Origin: Prolixibacteraceae bacterium
Lineage (GTDB): Bacteria > Bacteroidota > Bacteroidia > Bacteroidales > Prolixibacteraceae
Direction: 5' to 3'
Length of the DNA stretch: 54,179 bases
NCBI GenBank assembly: GCA_028282195.1
Contig: JANQII010000205.1
Location: forward strand, 1-54,179
Part shown: piece after piece, positions 9,410 to 18,459 of the stretch
Position numbering within the stretch: the stretch's first letter is position 1
Layout of the letters: every line of letters begins with the position of its first letter
Notes under the pieces: generated by a model
Told to the model about the DNA's origin: nothing
Database searches by the model: none
Seen by the model: the letters and a program-made list of their open reading frames with translations, nothing else
Program-made: the position numbers and the translations under genes

Positions 9410-9839
9410 ACCACCTTCGGTAATAAACGGGACGGGGTGGTCATGTTCATGCAAAGCCATTGCCTGTCTGACATTTCATAACTGGTTATTATTTTAGTTT
9501 CCGGGAGAGAAGAGCCCTAAAAATTAAAGCTGCTTCAAACCAATTCCTTTAATTTGAAAATACTTTTTTGATAACACTTTCTTCATTTTTTTAAGAATTA
9601 TTAATTGCATGGTTCTTGTGGACTAATCTCAGATCGTTTATTTTTCACTTCAATTGTAACGAATTGAAAACTTCTTCGTCGTACAAAGTGTAAAAGCTGT
9701 ATCAAAAGGTAGTTTGTTTTACCAATATCAGCAAAAACGAGTTCATTTACATAGAAAAACCCGCTGTTCATCGAATAAATTATCGATTTAAGCCATAGAA
9801 TAAACAATTTTACAAGTAGAAAGCAGAAACCAGAAAACC
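9410..9839 (+). other. Intergenic stretch with no recognisable gene
   Basis: This 430-bp region separates the carbamoyltransferase from the ABC efflux operon. It starts with a weak hairpin (ACCACC about 9409-9414, GGTGGT about 9435-9440) and then becomes strongly AT-rich. I see no convincing ORF and no exact TAnnTTTG element, although the promoter of the efflux operon is expected here. Confidence 0.5.
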
Positions 9840-10565
9840 ATGATTACATTAAACAACATTCACAAATCCTATGAAATGGGTAGCAGCAAGCTTCACGTTT
9901 TGAAGGGAATAGACCTGACCATCGACAAAGGGGAGTTTGTTTCCATTATGGGATCATCAGGTTCGGGAAAATCTACACTCCTGAATATCCTTGGTATGCT
10001 GGACAATTACGACCAGGGAACTTACCATTTAAACGGGATGCATATTGTTGATATGAGTGAGAAAAAAGCAGCCAAACTCAGAAATGAACTGGTTGGTTTT
10101 GTTTTTCAGTCGTTTAACCTGATTTCGTTTAAGAATGCCATGGAAAACGTAGCACTTCCTCTTTATTACAAAGGGGTAAAACGCAGGAAAAGAAATATGT
10201 TAGCGATGGAGTACCTTGACAAGTTAGGCCTGAAAGAATGGGCTCACCATATGCCAAACGAATTGTCAGGTGGACAAAAACAGCGTATTGCCATAGCGCG
10301 TGCATTAATTTCAAAACCACAGGTGATATTTGCTGATGAACCAACCGGGGCACTTGACACTTCAACTTCGTACGAAGTAATGGAGATCATGAAAGAAATT
10401 AATAACGAAGGCATTACTGTTATTCTGGTAACCCACGAACACGATATTGCTGCAATGACCCAAAAGATTATCCGGTTGAAAGACGGACAAATTGACCAGA
10501 TCATTCGCAATGGTGATTTAAGTGAATTCCGCTATAAGTACTCAAAAGAATTGCAAACCGCTTAA
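9840..10565 (+). CDS. ABC transporter ATP-binding protein (MacB/LolD type)
   Basis: A 241-residue nucleotide-binding subunit with all ABC motifs: Walker A GSSGSGKST (about residues 39-47), Q-loop in FVFQSFNL, signature LSGGQKQRIAIARAL, Walker B VIFADEPTGALD and the H-loop VTHEHD. It most resembles the LolD/MacB/FtsE class that powers mechanotransmission rather than substrate passage. It heads a five-gene run: two FtsX-type permeases, a periplasmic adaptor and a TolC-like outer-membrane protein. The complete set suggests a MacAB-TolC-like export machine. The first permease begins 9 nt after its stop. Confidence 0.95.
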   Translation: MITLNNIHKSYEMGSSKLHVLKGIDLTIDKGEFVSIMGSSGSGKSTLLNILGMLDNYDQGTYHLNGMHIVDMSEKKAAKLRNELVGFVFQSFNLISFKNAMENVALPLYYKGVKRRKRNMLAMEYLDKLGLKEWAHHMPNELSGGQKQRIAIARALISKPQVIFADEPTGALDTSTSYEVMEIMKEINNEGITVILVTHEHDIAAMTQKIIRLKDGQIDQIIRNGDLSEFRYKYSKELQTA

Positions 10566-10574
10566 TCTTCATCC

Positions 10575-11837
10575 ATGTTTGACGTTGATATTTGGCAGGA
10601 GATCCTTGCCACCATCAAAAAAAATAAGATGCGTACCTTCCTTACCGGCTTTTCTGTTGCCTGGGGAATTTTTATGCTGATGGTCCTTTTAGGTTCAGGC
10701 AATGGACTTAGTAATGGTGTTTCCGAAAACTTTAAAAACCAGGCTGTAAATGCCATGTGGATATGGACAGGTGAAACCAGTATGCCATACGATGGTTTAA
10801 AAGAAGGCCGGCCAATTCAGTTCCATAATGATGACCATACTCTTTTAAAAAATATGAAGGGAGTCGGAGCAGTTTCCGGTAGGTTCTGGATGGGCAATAC
10901 AAACCTTACGTACCAAGGTGAATATGGTCAATATACAGTAATGTCATGCCATCCGGATTTATTAGAGGTTGAACAATATGAAATTATTGAAGGACGCTTC
11001 ATTAATGAGGTTGACATACGTCAGAGAAGAAAATCCGTTGTTATCGGCAAAGATATTTATGATGCACTTTTTAATGACAAAGATGCTATTGGTGAGTATT
11101 TGAAAATTAATAATATACCTTTTAAAGTTGTAGGTGTCTATACAGAACCAGGTTCAACCAGAAACCGTACTGCAAATGTTCCGGTAACTACTGCACAAAC
11201 TGTTTTTAATGGTTCAAACCGAATTCACAACTTTGCGATTACAAATGAAGGCAAAACGCTGACCGAGACAAAAGCGATTCAGGAAAATATTAAAAATACT
11301 TTTGCCAGAAAACACCGTTTTGACCCGAAAGATGATAATGCAGTAGGTATGTTCAATATGATGGAGGCCTACCTTGAAACCCAAAAAATATTTAATGCAA
11401 TTGAAATTTTCATCTGGATTATTGGGGTATTTACACTAATTGCCGGAATTATTGGTGTAAGCAACATCATGCTTATTGTAGTAAAAGAACGCACCAAAGA
11501 GATTGGTATCCGAAAAGCGATTGGCGCAAGCCCACGCTCTGTAATTGGGCTGGTTTTGCTTGAATCTATAATGATTACAACAATCGCAGGGTACATTGGC
11601 CTGGTACTTGGGACAGGAATCATGGAAGTTATCAATCTTTTTGTAGAAAAATCGTACGAAGCATCCGCAGCAACCAATAGTGGCCGTGGTGAAACCCTCT
11701 TCCGCAATCCAACTGTTGATATTGGTGTAGCAGCTATGTCTACGTTATTATTGGTTATTTCAGGTACACTTGCAGGTTATATTCCTGCAAAAAAAGCAGC
11801 CCGGATCCGCCCTATTGAAGCGCTTCGTGACGAATAG
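10575..11837 (+). CDS. ABC transporter permease, MacB/FtsX type (first copy)
   Basis: A 420-residue inner-membrane protein with MacB architecture: an N-terminal helix (about residues 20-42), a large periplasmic MacB_PCD domain, then three C-terminal spans in the FtsX domain (about residues 275-415) with the conserved IIGVSNIMLIVVKERTKEIG segment and the final arginine-rich tail. Its ATPase is encoded separately by the preceding gene. The next gene is a same-length paralogue, so the transporter is probably a heterodimer of the two permeases. The substrate is unknown. Confidence 0.93.
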   Translation: MFDVDIWQEILATIKKNKMRTFLTGFSVAWGIFMLMVLLGSGNGLSNGVSENFKNQAVNAMWIWTGETSMPYDGLKEGRPIQFHNDDHTLLKNMKGVGAVSGRFWMGNTNLTYQGEYGQYTVMSCHPDLLEVEQYEIIEGRFINEVDIRQRRKSVVIGKDIYDALFNDKDAIGEYLKINNIPFKVVGVYTEPGSTRNRTANVPVTTAQTVFNGSNRIHNFAITNEGKTLTETKAIQENIKNTFARKHRFDPKDDNAVGMFNMMEAYLETQKIFNAIEIFIWIIGVFTLIAGIIGVSNIMLIVVKERTKEIGIRKAIGASPRSVIGLVLLESIMITTIAGYIGLVLGTGIMEVINLFVEKSYEASAATNSGRGETLFRNPTVDIGVAAMSTLLLVISGTLAGYIPAKKAARIRPIEALRDE

Positions 11838-11852
11838 ATAAAACTAAAAACA

Positions 11853-13115
11853 ATGTTAGACTTAGATCTTTGGAAAGAAATAATAAGTGCCCTTAAGAAA
11901 AACAGGCTGAGGAGTTTCATGACCGCCTTCGGTGTGTTTTGGGGAATCTTCATGCTGATTATTATGTCGGGTGCAGGGAAAGCTCTTGAAAATGGGGTGA
12001 TGGATGGCATCAAAGCTTTTGCAAGCAACTCAGCTTTTTTCTGGTCAGAACGTACAAGTGTACCTTATAAGGGATTTCAGCGAGGACGTAATTGGAATTA
12101 CAACAATCAGGACCTTCAATATATCCGCCAAAATGTGAAAGAAGTTGAATATATTTCACCCCGTTTATTTGGCTGGAGAGAACGTGCCGGTGACAATACT
12201 ATTCGTGGCGAAAAAACCGGATCATTCAATATTTACGGGGACTATCCTGACTACTTCAAAATTGATCCGTGGACACCAATTAAAGGACGTTTGCTCAATG
12301 AAATTGATGTAAAACAAAAACGAAAAGTTTGTGTAATTGGTGAACGTGTTCATGAAGTAATGTTTGACAATGATGAAGATCCAATTGGGCAATACCTGAA
12401 AGTAAGCGGAGTATATTTTCAAGTAGTTGGCGTAATTCATCCTGAAACCCGAATTGGCTTTGGAGGACAAAAAGAAGAAACCATTATCATTCCTTTCACC
12501 ACGATGCAGCAAGCTTATAATTATGGTGATGAGATTCATTTCTTCTCAATAACTTCTGAAAGAGGAACTCCTGTAAGTGTTTTAGAAACAAAATTAAAGG
12601 CTCTTTTTAAAGAGCGGCACAACATAGCGCCTGATGACAATCAGGCTGTAGCCTCATTCAATATTGAAGTAGAATGGAAAAAATATACCGCCCTGTTTAA
12701 TGGTATTCAACTATTAACCTGGATTGTTGGTATTGGAACTCTATTTGCCGGAATTATTGGTGTGAGTAACATTATGCTGGTAATCATTAAAGAACGCACA
12801 CAGGAAATCGGAATTCAGCGTGCCATTGGGGCCACACCCGCAAAAATTATTAAACACATCGTTGCTGAAAGTGTATTCCTGACAACGATTGCAGGATATA
12901 TCGGATTATCGCTCGGTGTGGGTTTGCTTGAGCTGTTAAACTTTGCTCTTGAACAAGGTAACCCGGATGAAATTTTCTTCCGCAGGCCTGAGTTTAGTTT
13001 CGATATGGCTATGCTAGCACTTTTTGTTCTGATTATCTCCGGAATTTTTGCCGGACTTATTCCAGCAAAACGTGCCATCAGCATAAAACCAATTGATGCG
13101 ATAAGGGACGAATAA
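11853..13115 (+). CDS. ABC transporter permease, MacB/FtsX type (second copy)
   Basis: A 420-residue paralogue of the upstream permease. It starts LDLDLWKEIISALKKNRLRS where the first has VDIWQEILATIKKNKMRT, and it shares the GVSNIMLVIIKERTQEIGIQ motif and the C-terminal PAKRAISIKPIDAIRDE. The periplasmic halves differ much more than the membrane ends, consistent with an old tandem duplication and division of labour. It starts 15 nt after the first copy and is followed by 195 bp before the adaptor gene, where an extra promoter is possible but not evident. Confidence 0.93.
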   Translation: MLDLDLWKEIISALKKNRLRSFMTAFGVFWGIFMLIIMSGAGKALENGVMDGIKAFASNSAFFWSERTSVPYKGFQRGRNWNYNNQDLQYIRQNVKEVEYISPRLFGWRERAGDNTIRGEKTGSFNIYGDYPDYFKIDPWTPIKGRLLNEIDVKQKRKVCVIGERVHEVMFDNDEDPIGQYLKVSGVYFQVVGVIHPETRIGFGGQKEETIIIPFTTMQQAYNYGDEIHFFSITSERGTPVSVLETKLKALFKERHNIAPDDNQAVASFNIEVEWKKYTALFNGIQLLTWIVGIGTLFAGIIGVSNIMLVIIKERTQEIGIQRAIGATPAKIIKHIVAESVFLTTIAGYIGLSLGVGLLELLNFALEQGNPDEIFFRRPEFSFDMAMLALFVLIISGIFAGLIPAKRAISIKPIDAIRDE

Positions 13116-13310
13116 TAAAACTTAATCATTCAGAAATAAAAAGAAAACAAAATAAAACTAGCACCATGAAATGAACATAAATAAATTTCATTATTACTTA
13201 TAAACAGAAATGATTAAATTTTTTATGTGAATTCCATACCGTTGGTTGGTTTTTTAAAACAAAAGTTTTAATACGAGAATTGCAGAAATAATAATTGAAA
13301 ATATACACGT

Positions 13311-14429
13311 ATGAAAAAGATTTTCAAAATTTTAGGAATTGTACTTTTAGTAGGGGTTTTTGGGGGAACCATCTTCTTCCTATATAATAAATCGAAGAAA
13401 AAGCCCGATGTATTCGAAACAAAAGCACCTTTTGTTTCAAACGTAATTAAAAAGACTGTAGCAACAGGATCAGTAGTTCCACGCCAGGAAATCGAGATTA
13501 AACCACAGGTTTCAGGTATTATTGATGAGATTTACATTGAAGCCGGGGACTTTGTGAAAAAAGAACAGGTTATTGCACGAATTAAAATTATTCCTGATAT
13601 GGTAAACCTGAATGCTGCTGAATCACGTTTAAACCGTGCAAAAATCAATTTTGAAGATGCCAGGATTGATTACGACCGTCAGCAAAAGCTTTTCGATAAA
13701 AATGTAATCTCATACGAAGAATTTAAGAACTCAAAAGTTGCTTATGATTCTGCAAAAGAAGAAGTAAACTCGGCAGAAAACAATCTGGAATTGATTAAGA
13801 ACGGTGTAACTAAAAAGGCTGCATCCGCAACAAACACTTTGGTTCGTTCAACCATAAACGGAATGGTTTTGGATGTTCCGGTTGAAGTTGGTAATTCAGT
13901 AATTCAGTCCAACACATTTAATGATGGCACGACCATTTCTTCAGTTGCTGATATGAAAGACATGATTTTTGAAGGTAAAGTTGATGAAACTGAAGTTGGA
14001 AAAATTAAGGAAGGAATGCCAATTGAACTGGAGATTGGTGCTATTGAGAAAGAAAAGTTCCAGGCTATTTTGGAGTACATTTCACCAAAAGGGATTGAAG
14101 AGAACGGAGCAATCCAATTTGAAATTAAAGCTGATGTTGAACTAAAAGAAAATCAGTTTATCCGTGCAGGATATTCCGCAAATGCAAATATTGTTCTTGA
14201 CCGTAGAGACAGCGTAATGGTAATTCCTGAAGGAATGTTAAAATTTGAAAATGATTCATCATTTGTAGAAATACTTACGAATGAAGAAGAACATACCTTC
14301 GAAAAGCGCAAAGTTGAAACAGGTCTTTCTGATGGAATTAACATTGAAATCGTTTCAGGGCTTGAGAAAGAAGACAAAGTTAAGGGTGATAAAATCGATC
14401 CGAAAAAACTAAAAGAAAATAAAGGATAA
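13311..14429 (+). CDS. Periplasmic adaptor subunit (HlyD/MacA family)
   Basis: A 372-residue membrane-fusion protein. One N-terminal helix (about residues 5-25) anchors it in the inner membrane. It is followed by the barrel-sandwich motif (TGSVVPRQEIEIKPQVSGII), a coiled-coil hairpin with heptads (about residues 95-165), then the second lipoyl half and beta-barrel domains. Family members bridge an inner-membrane pump to a TolC channel. With two MacB-like permeases upstream and a TolC-like gene 172 nt downstream, it fills the MacA position of the export system. Confidence 0.92.
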   Translation: MKKIFKILGIVLLVGVFGGTIFFLYNKSKKKPDVFETKAPFVSNVIKKTVATGSVVPRQEIEIKPQVSGIIDEIYIEAGDFVKKEQVIARIKIIPDMVNLNAAESRLNRAKINFEDARIDYDRQQKLFDKNVISYEEFKNSKVAYDSAKEEVNSAENNLELIKNGVTKKAASATNTLVRSTINGMVLDVPVEVGNSVIQSNTFNDGTTISSVADMKDMIFEGKVDETEVGKIKEGMPIELEIGAIEKEKFQAILEYISPKGIEENGAIQFEIKADVELKENQFIRAGYSANANIVLDRRDSVMVIPEGMLKFENDSSFVEILTNEEEHTFEKRKVETGLSDGINIEIVSGLEKEDKVKGDKIDPKKLKENKG

Positions 14430-14601
14430 GCCGGGTTCATCTCAGCATGAATCATTAAATTAGCTTAATTAATTTTAAAAAAGTTAAGGATAAATGATCA
14501 TGTGGATTTAATCAATTATCTTGCTTGTAAAATAATGATTAATCCTAATCAACCTGATTATGAGAATCCCAATTGACAACCAAATTAAAATACCTATAGA
14601 G

Positions 14602-15936
14602 ATGAAACATCTTATATCTATTGTAGTATCCATTTTGCTGCTGGGTACGGCCCAGTTAAGTGCCCAGAATGTATGGGATTTACAAAAGTGTATTGATTAC
14701 GCATTGGAGAACAACATTCAAATAAAAATGCAGGGTGTTAATACTGACTACCAGCAAAATCAGTTACAACAAGCTAAAAACAACCGCTTACCTTCATTAA
14801 ACGGTTCTTTGGGGAACAGTTTTAATTATGGGCGCTCGCTAAATTTTGATAATACATATCGGGAAATAAATTCAAACTCAAGTCGGGGAAGTTTAAGTGC
14901 TGGGGTAACTCTCTGGAATGGTTCAGTTTTAAATAATTCAATTGACGAAGCTGAATTTAACCTAAAAGCCAGCCTCGAAAGCCTGCAAAAAGCGAAAGAC
15001 GACATCATGCTTTTAATTGCAGCATCTTACCTGGAAATTCTGTTTTCCCAGGAGCTGGTCCAGGTTGCTAAAGATCAGCTTGAGGTAACCAGGCAACAAA
15101 TTGAACGTACCGGGAAACTGGTTGATGCGGGCAGCCTTGCCAAAGGAAGCCTACTTGAAATTGAAGCTCAGTTCGCCCGTGAAGAGCTTAATTTGGTAAA
15201 CGAAGAAAATAAGCTTCAACTGGCTTACCTGAACTTGTACCAGCTTTTAGAACTACCTTCTACTGAAACTTTTGAAATAACGGTCCCTGAATTACCGGTA
15301 ATTACAGCTAACCGTACAATGATTAATTCAATGGATGCTTTCCGCAATGCGGTTCAGGTACGTCCTGAAATTAAAAGTGCAGTGTACCAATTGGAAGCTT
15401 ACAAGAAACAAGTAGCCATTGCTAAAGGCCAGCTTTATCCAAACCTTTCTTTTGGTGCTGATTATTATAATTCTTATAACAACAAATATACGGATGCACA
15501 AGGAGCCAAACTCTCTTTTAGCGATCAGCTTAAAACAAATGAGCGTTACGGTTTTGGTATGAATTTGCAAATTCCAATTTTCAATAAAAACCAAACCCGC
15601 ACACAAATCAGCAATGCCGAATTGCAAGTGGTAAACCAGGAATTGGAAGTACAAAACACCAAGAATCAACTTCGTCAGGATATTGAGCAGGCTTACGCCA
15701 ATGCATTGGCTGCACTGAAACGTTATATGGCAAACGACAAAGCTGTAACTTCGATGCTGGAAGCTTTCCGCTATACCGAAGAAAAATTTAACGTGGGCAT
15801 GGTTAACTCTGTTGAGTACAACCAGTCGAAAAACAATCTTGCCAAAGCAAGAAGTGATTTGGCACAAGCAAAATACGAATATATATTCCGTACAAAAATA
15901 ATCGACTTCTACAATGGTGTTGTCATTGTCTTGTAG
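14602..15936 (+). CDS. TolC family outer-membrane efflux protein
   Basis: A 444-residue precursor with a signal peptide (MKHLISIVVSILLLGTAQLS, cleaved near AQN). It has two OEP repeats: the first starts WDLQKCIDYALENNIQIK and the second is the RPEIKSAVYQLEAYKKQVAIA type. Long heptad-rich helices would build the periplasmic tunnel. A longer reading from 14560 adds 14 residues ahead of an ideal signal peptide, so ATG 14602 is preferred. It is the last gene of the ABC efflux run. Confidence 0.92.
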   Translation: MKHLISIVVSILLLGTAQLSAQNVWDLQKCIDYALENNIQIKMQGVNTDYQQNQLQQAKNNRLPSLNGSLGNSFNYGRSLNFDNTYREINSNSSRGSLSAGVTLWNGSVLNNSIDEAEFNLKASLESLQKAKDDIMLLIAASYLEILFSQELVQVAKDQLEVTRQQIERTGKLVDAGSLAKGSLLEIEAQFAREELNLVNEENKLQLAYLNLYQLLELPSTETFEITVPELPVITANRTMINSMDAFRNAVQVRPEIKSAVYQLEAYKKQVAIAKGQLYPNLSFGADYYNSYNNKYTDAQGAKLSFSDQLKTNERYGFGMNLQIPIFNKNQTRTQISNAELQVVNQELEVQNTKNQLRQDIEQAYANALAALKRYMANDKAVTSMLEAFRYTEEKFNVGMVNSVEYNQSKNNLAKARSDLAQAKYEYIFRTKIIDFYNGVVIVL

Positions 15937-15956
15937 TCGTGGTTATGGTTTAAATG

Positions 15957-15990
15957 AACAAACCCGGGGGCATTAGTCTCTGGGTTTGTT
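15957..15990 (+). terminator. Hairpin after the ABC efflux operon
   Basis: AACAAACCC (15957-15965) pairs with GGGTTTGTT (15982-15990) around a 16-nt loop, 21 nt past the TolC stop. Only a short T stretch follows. The position suggests it ends the operon transcript. Confidence 0.5.
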
Positions 15991-16003
15991 GGTTTATGGT
16001 ATT

Positions 16004-16160
16004 AAGAGGCTGTCACAAAAGTTAACTTAACCGCTAAGTATTTTAAGGAACCGCAAAAGACACAAAGAGTCAAGCCTTTCTATATTAGAATCTTAGTGTT
16101 CTTTGCGTAATCTTATGCGTTCTTCGCGGGTTGGATTTTATTCTTTTGTGACAGCCTCTT
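16004..16160. mobile_element. MITE-like repeat with 18-bp terminal inverted repeats
   Basis: The segment begins AAGAGGCTGTCACAAAAG (16004-16021) and ends with its exact reverse complement (16143-16160); 157 bp in total and no coding capacity. The interior carries further imperfect inverted repeats, such as AACCGCTAAG near the left end and CTTAGTG in the middle, and CGCAAAAGACACAAAG opposite TTCTTTGCG. Perfect ends on a short non-coding body are typical of non-autonomous transposable elements. No clear target-site duplication is visible and no partner transposase is in the window. Confidence 0.65.
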
Positions 16161-16330
16161 TGTCAGTTGTATTTTACTTACAGTTTAGTGGTTTAAGAAA
16201 CCTAATTTGTCTAAAATAAAAAGAACATTCCCTATTTTTAATGAAATAATACAGTCAAGCTATGAAACGAACATTAAATTTTTCATTCAAAAGTTACAAA
16301 AACAAGAATGAATAAATTTTATATGAGAGC

Positions 16331-16355
16331 GACGGATGGAGCGGTTCCATCTGTC
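16331..16355. repeat. Short GATGGA hairpin upstream of the secreted protein gene
   Basis: GACGGATGGA (16331-16340) pairs with TCCATCTGTC (16346-16355), nine of ten bases matching. A related hairpin (CGATGGA...TCCATCG) lies at 25784-25825. It sits 44 nt before the chosen start at 16399 and may be an untranslated-leader structure or a dispersed repeat. Confidence 0.4.
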
Positions 16356-16398
16356 AAATTTGAATTTTAATCTTATTCTAAAATTAAAATTTTTACAG

Positions 16399-17031
16399 AT
16401 GAAATCATCCTTTACTTTTTTGCTCCTAATCCTGATTTGTTTTCAAGCTTTTTCTCAGGTCAAAGAAGGAGTAACAGATAAAAAAAACTTTGTTATCCCC
16501 AGGTATTTTATCGCTAAAAGTGAAGCCTATATAAAAGGGCCTTTTGATGGGGATGGGTCAAACACTTACATCCGGTTTGAAAATAACAGGACTCAAAGCT
16601 TTGATGTAAAACCCATCATGGAAAGCAAAGAAAAAATTCTGATCAAAATCCCTGAAACATATGGGGAGTTCGAACTAATTATTGCTGATGAAGGAAGCAG
16701 AAAAGTGTTGTTTGAGCCTGTTAACGTCATTCATCTTAAAACAGAATATGAGGACTTTTCCCTTACAAAGAAAAGATCCAAATTCTATGCGAAATTTTTG
16801 GGAGCCGAATTAATTGAAGATGCATTTAGTTTCAGGATCACTAACAAAAGCCCACACGTTATCAATATTATTGGAGGAAATAATCAAAAAGCAACAGTTA
16901 AGAGTACCAAAAATGGGGAAGAAGTTGTTTGGGAAGGTGAAATGCTAAGGCTTATGAAACGTGAATCTGAGTTTTTAATCATATTCACTTTAGATCAACC
17001 AAAATCTGATATTGAGATCCCTGCTGAGTAA
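16399..17031 (+). CDS. Secreted protein of unknown function
   Basis: A 210-residue precursor that I do not recognise. It starts with a clear signal peptide (MKSSFTFLLLILICFQAFSQ), so the mature protein is periplasmic or outside the cell. The mature part is alternating hydrophobic/charged and looks beta-rich; no cysteines, catalytic motif or repeat stands out. A longer reading from 16336 would run through a hairpin and put 21 residues before the signal peptide, so ATG 16399 is preferred. It stands alone between the MITE-like element and a convergent permease gene. Confidence 0.75.
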   Translation: MKSSFTFLLLILICFQAFSQVKEGVTDKKNFVIPRYFIAKSEAYIKGPFDGDGSNTYIRFENNRTQSFDVKPIMESKEKILIKIPETYGEFELIIADEGSRKVLFEPVNVIHLKTEYEDFSLTKKRSKFYAKFLGAELIEDAFSFRITNKSPHVINIIGGNNQKATVKSTKNGEEVVWEGEMLRLMKRESEFLIIFTLDQPKSDIEIPAE

Positions 17032-17054
17032 AAGAATAAGGCTACCCGGGAGAA

Positions 17055-17087
17055 ACTGAGGCTATCACTTCGAGTGATAGCCTCAGT
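17055..17087. terminator. Perfect 15-bp hairpin between convergent genes
   Basis: ACTGAGGCTATCACT (17055-17069) is followed by TCG and its exact complement AGTGATAGCCTCAGT (17073-17087). It lies between the stops of the secreted protein gene and the convergent permease gene. It lacks a strong T-run on either side. Confidence 0.6.
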
Positions 17088-17089
17088 AC

Positions 17090-17121
17090 AAAAAGAGACC
17101 AATCTTTCGAAAGGCCTCTTT
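17090..17121 (-). terminator. Terminator of the purine permease operon
   Basis: Read on the minus strand, AAAGAGGCC pairs with GGTCTCTTT with one mismatch around an inner TTTCGAAA core, and is followed by a run of T. It begins 22 nt after the permease stop codon. Confidence 0.65.
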
Positions 17122-17142
17122 CATATTTCAGACTTGCAATGT

Positions 17143-18441
17143 TTACATGAAAATAAATTTCAATACAAACAATATTGCAAGGATATAAGCAATAATCGAA
17201 ATGTCTTTATGCTTACCAGTAAACAGTTTAAGAATAACATAAGACAACATACCGAATACGATACCTTCAGCAATTGAGAATGTAAAAGGCATCATAACCA
17301 ATGTAAAGAACGCCGGAATTGATTCCGTAAAATCTTCTAAGTTCAGGTTCAATACAGGAGTCATCATCATTACTCCAACTAACACCAATGCAGAAGCTGT
17401 TGCTGCTGCCGGTATCATTAAGAATAGAGGTGATAAGAATAACGCACAGATAAACAAAATGGCAGTTGTTAATGCTGTTAGACCAGTACGTCCACCTTCC
17501 GCAACACCAGAAGCAGATTCTACATAGGTTGTTACTGTTGATGTACCTAGCATAGCTCCTACTGTAGTACCAATTGAGTCAGCCATAAGAGCTTGCTTAA
17601 CTTTCGGGATACGGCCATCTTCATCCAGCATTTTAGCTTTGGTTGAAACCCCAATCAAAGTTCCAACAGTATCAAACATATCCACAAAAAGGAATGTGAA
17701 TAATACAGTAATCATGGTAAAGATACCTTCTGCAGAGTTTACCCAATCCCACTCAAATTGCCATGCAATTGATGAAACTGAAGGCACAGAAAAGTCAAAA
17801 TGAGGCAGCTGGGTTACTCCAAGCGGAATACCAATAATCGTTGTAACAATCATTCCAATTAATAAGACACCTCTAACTTTCAGCGCTAATAAAATACCGG
17901 TAATTCCAATACCGCCCAACGCTAATAATACACCGGCACTTTTCATATCACCCAGGTGCACCAAAGTTGCCTGGTGGTCAACAACAACTCCTGCATTTTT
18001 TAAGCCAATAAACGCAATAAACAAACCAATACCTACCGATATTGCATTCTTGATACTTTTTGGTATCGCATTTATAATCACTTCCCGGATGTTAAATACG
18101 GTCATCAAAATGAATAAAATACCTTCCAGGAATACGGCTGTTAAAGCAAATTGCCAGGACATGCCCATGCCAAGACAAACACCAAACGCAAAAAAAGCAT
18201 TCAACCCCATACCCGGTGCTAAGGCAAAAGGTAGCTTAGCCCAAAGAGCCATTACCAATGTACCAATAGCAGCAGAAATAGCAGTAGCAGTAAAAAGCGC
18301 TCCCTTATCCATACCTGTTGCCGATAAAATATCAGGGTTCACAGCAAGGATATAGGCCATGGTCATAAAGGTGGTAATACCAGCCAAAACTTCAGTTTTA
18401 ACCGTTGTATTGTTTTCAGAAAGTTTAAAAAACTTATTCAT
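17143..18441 (-). CDS. NCS2 family purine permease (AzgA-like)
   Basis: A 432-residue inner-membrane transporter with about 12-14 hydrophobic spans. It belongs to the AzgA-type hypoxanthine/guanine/adenine branch (COG2252), shown by LAPGMGLNAFFAFGV near the start of the third span and by DMFDTVGTLIGVSTKA and TSTVTTYVESASGVAEGGRTG in the middle. Members import purine bases with protons. It lies 18 nt downstream of a probable outer-membrane channel gene, so the pair may form a route across both membranes. The exact purine cannot be read from sequence. Confidence 0.93.
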   Translation of the reverse strand: MNKFFKLSENNTTVKTEVLAGITTFMTMAYILAVNPDILSATGMDKGALFTATAISAAIGTLVMALWAKLPFALAPGMGLNAFFAFGVCLGMGMSWQFALTAVFLEGILFILMTVFNIREVIINAIPKSIKNAISVGIGLFIAFIGLKNAGVVVDHQATLVHLGDMKSAGVLLALGGIGITGILLALKVRGVLLIGMIVTTIIGIPLGVTQLPHFDFSVPSVSSIAWQFEWDWVNSAEGIFTMITVLFTFLFVDMFDTVGTLIGVSTKAKMLDEDGRIPKVKQALMADSIGTTVGAMLGTSTVTTYVESASGVAEGGRTGLTALTTAILFICALFLSPLFLMIPAAATASALVLVGVMMMTPVLNLNLEDFTESIPAFFTLVMMPFTFSIAEGIVFGMLSYVILKLFTGKHKDISIIAYILAILFVLKFIFM

Positions 18442-18459
18442 CTTTTATTTTGCTAAAGA

